A stretch of 64,000 nucleotides of DNA from Effrenium voratum (Eukaryota; Sar; Dinophyceae; Suessiales; Symbiodiniaceae). A program made the position numbers and the translations under genes. Numbering within the stretch: the first letter of the stretch is position 1; each line of letters starts with the position of its first letter. The notes below the pieces were generated by a model. The model did no database searches. It saw only the letters and a list, made by a program, of their open reading frames with translations, and was not told the origin of the DNA. Below, piece after piece: positions 55,501 through 64,000 of the stretch. Location of the stretch: positions 339,781 to 403,780 of the forward strand of contig CAUJNA010003774.1 in assembly GCA_963377175.1 (NCBI GenBank), read 5' to 3'.

Positions 55501-58500
55501 AAGACGATCCCACAGAAAACCAAGGCACATCCAAGCTCAACCAATGAAATCCGGACCCAATAGCTGTGGCTGCTCTTGGGTCCTAAGCCCTCCCCCCCCT
55601 CCCCCCCCTCCCCCACCCAACAAGCAGAAAACTCGCCGCACACGAGTCGGCGGCGGCTTCGAATCGGTCGGTCCTGCCAGGGGCCCTCCATGGAGAGCTG
55701 CGCCCGCAGCAGCAGCTCCAAAGAGCTCGGGTCCCCCGGGCGACAGCTCAGTGCGGCCTCCGTCTCGCTTCGGCAGAATTTTTTGGGGCGAGAGGCAGGC
55801 GGGATGAGAATTGGAATGACCCCCCCCCCACAAAAAAAAAAACACAAAACAACCCGCAAACAAACGGAATGAGAAGTGGCATGACCCCAAGAAAAACCAT
55901 CAGCGATGGTGTTTCCTTTAAGGGGACCAAAGCCTGCGTTCATTCAACCACATTCCCTACCTATCGCACCAGCGAGTCCTGCAGGGAATGAGGTTGGAGT
56001 GACCAAGTAAAGCTGCCCAAAGGGTGTTTGAAAGGGAATCCCAGGTTCATTCCCAACACCCTGCATCATTCACAACATTCCCTACTGAGCACCAGCGAGA
56101 CTAGGGACCCGTTTTTACTAGCAAGATTAGCGAACACATTGGCTCCAAATGGAACATATTTGGCTGATGCAGGGGCATCGCCCAAGTTGAAACTTTGAAA
56201 TATGAATAGTGAGGGTCAGCGATTTTGACCAAACATGTTCTCAATGCCACTTTAGAGGTATAGAAAGTTTGCTCGGTGATGAGTATGCGTAGCAAGATTC
56301 GCGTGAGATTCGAGCCATGCCCACAGTGCTGCCTCAAACCGAAGAAGACTAGCACATGGCATAGTTGCGAGCTAGCTCCTCTCAAACAGAGCTGGCTCTC
56401 CGGCTTGGAGAGAGTTGTGTAGAAATGCGACTTCCCGTTGACTGACTCAGGCGGCAACGAGACAAGCGTGACTGTCGCGAACAAGGCCCAAAACCGATTC
56501 GAGCCTCGGCGTGCTTTGCCACCATCGGCCACTTTCGAACATCCGAAAATCCTGGCAACGTTTTGGAGGGCAAACCAGCAAACCCGAGTGCAATGCGATA
56601 CCGCCATTGATCTTCCTTCCGCCCTTCAAATCTTCTCACGCCAGCCCTCCTTGCGCGGCGAGAAAGCTCAAAGCATAGCCAAGGAAAATGTCCGGATCCA
56701 GGGAGACTGCCTGCAGCCCCAGCAAGAACCCCAGCCCCCACTCAAAAACTTCTCGACCGCTGATTTAATGGAAGGCACCCAAGAAAAGTGATGGATCACT
56801 ACTCAAAAGGGACAGTCATCTGGGGTTGCCACTGGCAAAAATGCTCAAACTTATACCTGCAGTAGTAGCCCCTTTCTTGCACAAGCCATTTCAAAGCGGA
56901 CTGGGCTGACTCCTGCATTTCACAGGTAAAAACCCAGGCAGCTACACGAACAGCACCCGCAACCTTGCTCAATTGGCCGATCAAGCCCCTGTGCAACCAA
57001 AAGCCACTTGATTGCTAACCGATTCCGTTTGGACAAAGTGCACAACTAGGTCCTCCAGTAGAGAGTTTAGAATAAGGGTGCCCTTTTGCTGTAGTCTATT
57101 TTAGTAGGGGAACCCTCGCTCAAAAAAGGGTACAAGGGCACTACTGGGGGACCTAGACCAGCGGCCAACTTGCTTTGAAGGGCCAACGCCTCTTGACAAA
57201 CTGAAGGGTCCGGGCCTCTTGCACCGCGCGGTAGGCTTCCTTCTTGTCCCCAAGCGCCAGCTTGGCGCGCGCCAAGTAGACCCAAGCCTGGCGGAATGGA
57301 AAGGCGTGAAAGGCCTGAAGCCGGCGAGGACAAAAAGGACAGATCCACATCATCAGTTTTCCCCTAGTTGGTGGTTTGGATTGGTGATTTGGAGGTTAGG
57401 GAGGGGGTCCCCTTTTAACCTGGACAAGAACCAGGGGTCCAAATTCCAAACCACCAATCCAAACCACCAATCAAGGGGTATACATCATCTTTCGCCCTTT
57501 GCAACGCAAACACCGGTCTCCGCAAAAAGGAAAACAGATATTGTTCTGAACTTCAATTGATCATTTTGTGGGTGGGGATTCATGTCCACCAGTCACTTTC
57601 TAGGTGGTTCCATAATGATAATCATAGCCATGTCACATATTGCAAACATCTCTCCGACAGCGCTTCCGGAAAAGCCCTTCTTGCAGCACGCGCGTTGCGC
57701 TTGTTCTTGCCCAAGTGCTTCATTGCAATGTGCTCAGTGATGCTCAGCGGCCAGCGTGGATCGAACCCCGATCCTCCCTTCACCAACAGAACAGATCCCG
57801 ACGCTTTCCAAGGTCCCAAACAAGTAATGCTGCTTGGCAAAGGGAGTAGTTTCTTGACTGCTCCTGAAAATGCGTGGGTATGCCTGCAGACTTGAACACT
57901 CTCACAGTGGAGGCTCCCAAATAACTTACCTGGGTCATTTGAAGAATCACTTCCTGGGTTCCTGCTCAATGAAGCATGCCTCGAATGACAACTCACTCCC
58001 TTATCTTCGCTGGGTCGAGGTGTCTATGGCAGCCCCGTCCACGTCGAGATTCGCGCCCAGCGTATCATGACACAATGACCAAAGCAAATCCTTGGACTAT
58101 GGACCAACTGGCCCCATTGTTTTACCATTGTCAAAGTCACCTCCGAAGTAGTAGGTTAAAGGGAAACAACCAACCAATTTCTGACTTTGATGATCCCTAG
58201 AAACAGTCAACATAATAACCCCAAACCAATCTGTCCTCAGAACTGTTCGACATCACAGCCATACTGTACTGCGCGCCTGTGGATGGCTAGGCAAGCGGTC
58301 CCCCCCTCTTCCGTGCCTGGGAGTTGTTGGGCACACTGCGCGTGTACTCCACAACGTGGGGCAGCGCCTGACCATCTGATCGTTCACGTGCGCCTCCTGA
58401 CCTATAGTGAATGCAAGGCCAGTCAATCGCCCAGCCCCGTTCTTCCATGAAAGAAGACATTCCTTCATAGACTCTGGTATCAAGTCACCAATGGCCAAGA

Positions 58501-58748
58501 GGCAACGGAAACAACCAGAGTTTCTGAGAGTGGGCTCATTATTTCACCCCTTTGGGGTTATCAAAATGAGAAAAAGCATGGTGGGTTGTTTCCCTCTACT
58601 TTACCTGTAATCTACCACTGGTGACTTTGACGGAAACATTCTTCTGGGGCCAGTCGGCTGCTCAGCCGCCATTTCGACCACAGCCTCCTCCCAGGCCGAA
58701 GGTCCTTGGCGCTCCGCGCGCAGGCAAAGGCCTCGGCACGGGCCGTCC
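52560..58748 (-). CDS. TPR-repeat protein, upstream exons
   Basis: Minus-strand exons with tetratricopeptide spacing: from 58748 (ARAEAFACARSAKDLRPG), about 57190-57287 (AWVYLARAKLALGDKKEAY, RAVQEARTLQF), about 56650-56711 (AVSLDPDIFLGYALSFLAAQ), about 55674-55769 (EAALSCRPGDPSSLELLLR, AQLSMEGPWQ) and about 52560-52619 (YVRKDRIKDALEVYRACA). Each begins after a CAG or AG acceptor. Exon ends are approximate. With 36.4-40.3 kb they suggest a gene of over 22 kb whose large intron holds the MITE plus LINE. Two genes are possible. TPR proteins scaffold protein complexes; the partner is unknown. Confidence 0.55.
52937..53774 (-). CDS. Hypothetical protein, two overlapping frames
   Basis: Frame 53253-53774 (PNGQLPSHVDWLLWVLCQML, STMHSWWQEGRSEL) overlaps frame 52937-53338 (FVTLPRRQIKIIQLPFGRVL, RVTVAGLANRWASPYVRDP, LKFFEEDWGLSMCQSTDL, ending LLFARVP). 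The second looks strongly protein-like. A frameshift or short intron near 53300 would connect them. No family is recognised. It sits among TPR exons on the same strand, so it may be a nested gene or retrocopy. Confidence 0.4.
53859..53920. mobile_element. Short inverted-repeat element, GGTTTGGATTGGTG family, copy 1
   Basis: The left end GGTTTGGATTGGTGGTTTGG and the right end CCAAACAACCAATCACAACC are inverted repeats, 62 bp in all. A related 93-bp element lies at 57373-57465. Confidence 0.65.
54906..55103 (-). CDS. Candidate exon with double-CxxC zinc-ribbon-like motif
   Basis: The minus strand reads VEVPCPSCQGGVPTEN, then VLQELLECPCCRHLIGQDG, then GDMLRNGSVGQLWAKG to a stop: CPxC...CPCC. This resembles a small zinc ribbon. 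Its start is not fixed. It may be a separate small protein or a last exon. Confidence 0.35.
   Translation of the reverse strand: MIVEVPCPSCQGGVPTENYADNCTVLQELLECPCCRHLIGQDGTIGDMLRNGSVGQLWAKGLRMG
55866..55977. mobile_element. Dispersed repeat (TTTAAGGGGACCAAAGCC family), copy 2
   Basis: It shares GTTTCCTTTAAGGGGACCAA and flanking GGAATGAGAAGTGG / ATTCCCT blocks with 21378-21478; a partial third copy lies at about 56020-56100. Confidence 0.55.
57046..57156. mobile_element. CTAGGTCC MITE, copy 3
   Basis: 111 bp, CTAGGTCCTCCAGTAGAG to GGCACTACTGGGGGACCTAG, the shortest intact copy. The flanks are ACAA and ACCA, so the 4-bp duplication is imperfect. It lies in an intron close to the TPR exon ending near 57190. 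Confidence 0.82.
57373..57465. mobile_element. GGTTTGGATTGGTG inverted-repeat element, copy 2
   Basis: The left end GGTTTGGATTGGTGATTTGG pairs with the right end CCAAACCACCAATCCAAACC. It shares ACAAGAACC(A/C)GGGG and TTCCAAAC with the copy at 53859-53920. Confidence 0.65.
58150..58612. repeat. Inverted GGTTAAAGGGAAACAACC blocks
   Basis: GTAGGTTAAAGGGAAACAAC at about 58150 faces GGTTGTTTCCCTCTACTTTA at about 58583. A third block, GGGTTAAAGGGAAACAACCC, is at about 22996. This may be a MITE of about 460 bp or two solo copies in opposite orientation. Confidence 0.45.
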
Positions 58749-59093
58749 CTGCAACGAATCCAAGCGATGGGTCAAGGTGCGTGAGCACGAAGTCTGAAAA
58801 AGAGCAAAAGAAGGGCTTGGAGTTCGACTTTGGGCTTTGTCAATTTGTACAACTGCAGAGTTAGGTTGATTACAGTGCCTCTTCCCCCATGTGCGGGAAA
58901 GTGGGGGCTTCAGGCTCTGACTCCTGCAGGGCATGGACAGCACATGGATCCGCATTGGCAAGTCATCTTACCGATGGGCAAACGGATGGGTCAACGCAAA
59001 TGAGCTTCCGAACACAAAACTCAGCGATCTGGCTGACCCTAGGCACCTCATGGCTGTCTGAATGTCCCGTGAAGTCTCCCTTTATCTGCCCCT

Positions 59094-59175
<82 letters not shown>

Positions 59176-59176
59176 A
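59094..59176 (+). repeat. (GAT)n microsatellite
   Basis: About 27 GAT units. The poly-Asp, poly-Met and poly-Ile frames are composition artefacts. Confidence 0.95.
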
Positions 59177-60721
59177 AAGTGCAGTACCCGAAAGCAGAGT
59201 TGCTGCACATCGACAGCCACCTTAGGTGGCAGCAATGGCCCTGAGGCCGAAATTACTCCATCTGCCCCTTTTACCGCCTTCACCAGTCTTTGGGCACAAG
59301 CCTTGCGTCTGCCAGTGGGCGCGCCGCAAGGCTGTTCAGCTTAGCTGCAGCTCTGTGTCTGAGAAATTCAACCACCACCCAAGACATCTTGAAATTCAGG
59401 TGCTGGACACCTACAATAATATCATACAGCGTACTGCGGACTGAAAGAAAGCTTCGTGTCGCAGAACGGTGCCTGCAGAAAGCTGACAACGCAAAGAGCG
59501 CAGGTTGCACGGTTGCCACAAACATAACACTTGCAGTTCCTGGAAAGCCCAATGGCTGTATCGGCACATCTCGGCACCTGTCCCTCAAGCGCCAGCTTTG
59601 CAGTTGAAATGACCTCAAGAAGCCACAGTCTGACTTAAGCTCGCATTTAAAGCAAAAGCCACACACTGTGAGCAGGCTGTGAGTGCAAAGCCAAAGCACA
59701 GCCTTTTGGCCTGCATGTGTTTGTGGCGACAACATAGGATGTGAGTGCTCACAAAGTCTAAACAACTTGCCTTGAAGGGTTGGCTTCCTGCTTGTTCAAT
59801 ATCTGTGACGGGTCAATCGCTGCCATGCTTTGGCTGCATTAATTTCTTCGCATTTGGCATATGGGGTGCGTCAGCACCTCAAGCAGCAACTCCGTCATTG
59901 GGAATCCGCTGCCTGCTGCGGCAACATGCTTTCTGTGCGGCCCCTGCACATAGTCAAATGTGCATGCAACTTCATGATTTTGCCGGCAACTCTTGATGAA
60001 TTATCAACAGCGGTTGTGCAAAGGACAGAACAATTCGCGTCACATGCTGGCTCGGAAAAGGAAAAGGGCCGCGTTGCTGACCATCAAGGCACAGCTGCTC
60101 ACTCGTCATCACTGTCGCTCACGCTGCTCAAGGAGGCTGAGTCACAATCCGTTTCACGAAGCATGCCTGACAGGCAGCAAATGCAGACAAACTGCCCAAC
60201 CTGAGCCATGCAACTCGCGAGTGAACCGAAGTACCGAAAGGAGCTCCCAGGAGACAATCTGACGTGTTCCGTGCCATGTCTGCTTGAACTGTGTGGCCTT
60301 TGGACGAACAAACCCAAGGCTCGTGAAGTGGGAACCCGGGGTCTATGAACCAGGATCCACTCATCGTCTCATTTTGACCTCTGGCCATGGGTCAAAATCA
60401 AGGTTAGCCCCAGTCAACATCCCAATCCAACCACTCAAATAGGTTTTAAAATGGGTGGTGAATTCACCAATCCCAACCAAAATGGGATCCCAAAACGGTT
60501 TTGACAACCACGGCCATCTCACGCCCAGGTGCCGTCCATCTCGCACTGCTTGGCCTCGGGACTGGCAGTTTTTTGCCCGTGGCGGAGGGCGCCGGGATTG
60601 CATCCAAGCATCTTCCTTCAAAGGCCACATTTGGGGGGGTCAGTTTCGAATGCGGCAGCCAACCGGAACACAACTATCACAATTCAAGACCGTTTGCGGA
60701 TTTGGCACGATGGATGCCCCT

Positions 60722-60819
60722 CCCACCGGCTAACATGGACGCGCACAAACCCCCGTTCCAAGGGGAAAGTCGTGTTTCCATAGGGGTCTGTGCACTTCCA
60801 TGTTAATTGGTCGGTGGGA
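60722..60819. mobile_element. Short hairpin MITE, copy 2
   Basis: The arms CCCACCGGCTAACATGGA and GCACTTCCATGTTAATTGG...GGTGGGA match the arms of 4382-4455. The interior differs. Confidence 0.6.
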
Positions 60820-60986
60820 CGGTGAATCATAGTTATCTGCCCGAGCTGCACGTGTGGAGTCTATAGCCTTAAAGGACGGGCCAGGCCGGAAATCGGGGTG
60901 AGGGATTGAGGCACTTCTACTTCCACACAACAATGCTCAAGTGTCCCAAGGGCAACCTCCTCTACCAATGATGATGTTAGGGGTGT

Positions 60987-61169
60987 TCAGGGGTAAGGAC
61001 ATTTTATCGGTTCCTCTGTCTCTTGCCCCAGCCAGCGCCACATGCAGCTTGAGGTGCCGCTCCGCACATCGTCCTTGGCCAACGACCATCTAATCCATGC
61101 CGTAGGCTCGCCAGCACCATAGGAATGTCTCAGAACCATTTTGAACAGGGATCCGGATGCATTATACAC
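60987..61169 (-). CDS. Candidate terminal exon, unknown protein
   Basis: After a TTCAG|G acceptor the minus strand reads VYNASGSLFKMVLRHSYGAG, then AWIRWSLAKDDVRSGTSSC and RWLGQETEEPIKCPYP to a stop. The protein-like pattern with a clean acceptor supports an exon. Family unknown. Neighbouring candidates on the same strand are 61400-61557 (VVPKIVTHEEDYTGRYQN) and 60120-60240 (CMAQVGQFVCICCLSGML). Confidence 0.42.
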   Translation of the reverse strand: MYNASGSLFKMVLRHSYGAGEPTAWIRWSLAKDDVRSGTSSCMWRWLGQETEEPIKCPYP

Positions 61170-62551
61170 CTGAACATTGCCTTTTAAATGGTGGTTTCCC
61201 TTTATTTGAATGGAAAAAGCCATGTTTCAAATGGGCAAAATGTATCATTTAAGGAGCCCTGTTGAATAGCGTCTGAAAAAGACAAACAGAGAAGCCGTGC
61301 GTTAGCTTAGTCAGCTTGACGCATGCACACATCTGACCAATGTGGGAACAAACTAAGGCAAAATTCGAAAAGCCAACATATTTTTCATAAAACACACAGA
61401 CACCCGTCAAGCAAATCCATGGATTCACTTGTGGTGACAAGCTATGACAAGCTCCAGCAACAACTTTATCATTTGGGACAAGCGGCCACATATTTTGATA
61501 GCGTCCAGTGTAGTCCTCCTCGTGGGTTACAATCTTTGGCACCACCTGCAACTCCAAGGCATCACCAACTGTTTAGACCAAGTGAACCATCGCATAAACT
61601 TCTCCAGCCACATGAGATCCCTTGCGGGCCTGAATCAAGTACAATGATCATTTACCATTGTTGCCAGCAAAGAGAAAACGTATGCGCGGGGAGACACCTG
61701 TGATCTGCCAACAATACTGACCCGCGCATGCTACGCACGAATGTCAAGTGTTGCCAAACGACTGGGTGACAAAATGTGAACAGCCATCGCTCTTTCATTT
61801 CTACCCAAGTGACTGCCAAGTCCGGTCTTCCGGGGGGTCGAGCGGTGAGGAGCCTGCATGGGAAGACGCTCCGCGATGGTGATGTAGTGAAAAGGGCGCC
61901 TCACGACTCAGCCAGCGAACAACGAGTTTGACTTGACTTGAACAATGCTGCCGACCCTCCACGGGCTCATGTTCCCCATGAAGCACTCAAGAGCAAATAC
62001 CAGCAAACCCGACTGCCTAAAACATGCAGTCCTCATCCACCCTCTGCAAAGGCACATTTTGGCCGACTCACTCTAAACCACAGACAGCCCAAGCACGACA
62101 GGCTGCATACCACTGGCTCTCTGTGAGTCGCCCACCCGAGCCTGTCCCGCTTGTTGCCCGTGAGAGGTGCGGTAACAGTCTCGCCCCGGTAAATTACCTC
62201 AGGCAAGCGCCATAAGCGCATGTCAAAAGGACGAAGCCTGAACCAGTGCAGGTAAAGGCAGATATAAACGGAACCGTGAACGGAGCATGCGTACTTTGTG
62301 ACCAAATGCACAATCTCTGTGCACTCTCAGCAGAGAACATCAGGTTCTCTACCCACCAAAAAGGATTGCAAAACCTTTCGGGAACAACTATCGGAAGACA
62401 GTTCGCAGAACGATTCCTGCAGGATGGGCCATTGGCCTTTTTCCAGTGCATACATTAACTCAACAGCTGCTCTCCAGCAGCAGGTGCCACCAAGGGTACC
62501 AAAAAGCGTCTGGCCAAGTTGCATTTTTCAATGCGGCGCTGGGGATCATGC

Positions 62552-62905
62552 CTACGGCCATCCCGAAAGCAAATCGATTACTGAAAGAGGCAAGGCCGGC
62601 ACAAAGTGATCAAGTTCAGTTGCATCCTGTTCCACAGTGTTTCCGTCTGGCACTGTTCTCCGGGCTTTGTAATTAGGAAACATGTCTGGATCCAGCCCGG
62701 CGCAACCTTCACGACCTGAGTGCTTTTTGCATCCCGAGCCTGCTTGCTTGGCCACATTCTGAACCTCAATCGCCTCTTCGAGCCAAAGGTTGCAAAAGAC
62801 CGCAATCTGACCCGAGCTTGAAAAGTTGTTGTACAGAACCTTCTGCCACAGGAAGTAGTACAGCTGGTACAGTTCCCCAAAGTCCTCAGCTTCGGCACGT
62901 GGCAA
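62552..62905 (-). CDS. Candidate exon, unknown protein
   Basis: The minus strand reads EDFGELYQLYYFLWQKVLYN, NFSSSGQIAVFCNLWLEEAI and EVQNVAKQAGSGCKK before composition weakens. It is probably an exon of about 150-180 nt ending near 62750. Function unknown. 61560-62550 shows no confident exon. Confidence 0.35.
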   Translation of the reverse strand: MPRAEAEDFGELYQLYYFLWQKVLYNNFSSSGQIAVFCNLWLEEAIEVQNVAKQAGSGCKKHSGREGCAGLDPDMFPNYKARRTVPDGNTVEQDATELDHFVPALPLSVIDLLSGWP

Positions 62906-63465
62906 GAAAAAGAAGCACGCCCCGCTGGCGCACGAATTTGCCCAACCTTGTTCTCAGCTTCCCGCACGACGATCTTAGGGCCAAACCACGGTTCCCGATG
63001 CGCCAATATCAAGAACCATCAGTAAGCACAGTGTACCACAAATGATTGTGGTACATTCCCACCAACATGGCCCCTGACAGGGGGGTTCCTACAAGAGGAC
63101 AAAATTAGTTTTCAACCCTCCCGCAGATGCTACTGTGGATGCACGAAATCCATTTCGCACCACCCAAGAAACCCCGGAATCATGATTGCCCCGACCACCT
63201 AAGAGACCCTGGTTTCGGATGAATCCCCTGTAAATACCAAGCATCAATGGCTTCCCATGGTTCTCAAGCGGCAGAATTTCGTGCATCCAGCTTTGGCTCC
63301 CTTCTGGGGGCCCCGGCAGTGAGGAACCGCGAGCTGCAGTCTGGGTGCATGCCCAAGGTGAGCTGCGCCGCAGGCATCGGGGATCTTCCATCCTCCGGCG
63401 AGTGCGCTTGGAAGAACAACAGCATGTTGTTTGTGTTCTTCTTTTGTTTTAAGGCATATCTATGT

Positions 63466-63492
63466 CTATATATATATATGTATATATATATG

Positions 63493-63526
<34 letters not shown>

Positions 63527-63580
63527 TATCATATGAGACACATGTACATGTATGTATATATATATATATATGTATATCGA
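63466..63580 (+). repeat. TATATATG microsatellite
   Basis: TA/TATG units interrupted at about 63530-63550. The remainder to 64000 holds weak minus-strand coding-like text (HAKTILLDSRALVACFAQER) without clear boundaries. Confidence 0.9.
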
Positions 63581-64000
63581 TCTATACGCGCGTGTGGTTT
63601 ATTTGAAAACACCCTTTCGGTCCGAAGGGAAACCAATAGGAAAACCGGAACCATTCTGGGGGTCTGCTCACCATTAGACTTTAGACACATACCCACATGG
63701 GTTCACTTGATTTTGGCCCCAGCACCGGCCCAAAAGAACAGACGCACTCGCTCCTGAGCGAAGCAGGCAACCAACGCACGAGAATCCAGAAGTATGGTCT
63801 TTGCGTGCAGGCTGTTAGGCAGCTCAACTGCACCGCCGTGGCTGATGCACCCGCCCGTCCTGAACCGCATATGTGATGAAGATCTGTGCATCAAAGCTTG
63901 GCTGGGCTTGACAGCCACTGTAAAAGTCTTGCACATCACTTACCTGAGCTGAGCCATCCACAGGTTTGAAGAGGGAAGGGGGGTGGATTCCCCCTGCAAG

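Noticed and set aside
60361..60412. Third copy of the GTCAAAAT-ended repeat
   Set aside because: TTTTGAC and GTCAAAA are present, but their order is reversed and the body sequence does not match.
1..64000. CRISPR arrays, rRNA genes and tRNA genes
   Set aside because: All direct repeats seen lack unique spacers of regular size, and no rRNA or cloverleaf sequence was recognised by eye. A tRNA scan would settle the last point.

Overview
The window looks like nuclear DNA of a dinoflagellate, probably Symbiodiniaceae or a relative. Recognisable host genes are almost all on the minus strand and are split into short exons, some of only 23 to 60 nt. Introns follow the loose dinoflagellate pattern: GT, GC or GA donors, and acceptors written AG|G. 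One gene (26.6-27.7 kb) encodes a bacterial-type YbaB/EbfC nucleoid protein with a secretory leader ending in a phenylalanine motif, as expected for import into a complex plastid. There is also a non-LTR retrotransposon carrying a DNA cytosine methyltransferase-like domain, an association reported from dinoflagellates.

Layout. 0.67-22.2 kb: exons that add up to one TKL/Raf-like protein kinase. The N-lobe is at 22.2-21.2 kb and 5.7-5.57 kb, the C-lobe at 1.7-0.67 kb. Inside its span, on the same strand, is a TMEM144-like multi-pass transporter gene (5.17-2.73 kb). 5,766-19,244: a 13.5-kb transposon on the plus strand with terminal inverted repeats and a TA target duplication. It lies in the kinase intron, 51 bp from a 23-nt exon. 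It carries tandem arrays sharing one sequence motif, several unrecognised genes, a probable DDE transposase with a PCNA-binding (PIP) box, and a Ulp1/C48-type cysteine protease. 19.6-21.2 kb: (CAAA)n tracts. 22-32 kb: mostly introns or intergenic DNA with scattered candidate exons, plus the YbaB gene. 32.3-33.5 kb: a long purine-strand microsatellite. 34.1-35.0 kb: a conserved gene of unknown function. 36.4-58.8 kb: at least ten minus-strand exons with tetratricopeptide-like sequence, probably one large gene. 40.3-49.5 kb: a 9.0-kb LINE inserted into a small inverted-repeat element (MITE), which itself lies next to a TPR exon. 59-64 kb: candidate exons and microsatellites.

The main novelty is the 13.5-kb element. 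It combines a Tc1/mariner-pogo style insertion signature, a PIP box, a C48 protease and reiterated subterminal motifs inside three separate internal arrays. Its coding DNA is poor in CpG, whereas the LINE is CpG-rich and carries its own methyltransferase-like domain.

Limits. Exon boundaries were placed by eye from conserved motifs and reading phase. Families were assigned by motif recognition, not database search. Both large mobile elements contain several one-base frame changes, nearly all in short homopolymers, so their ORFs are described as segments.
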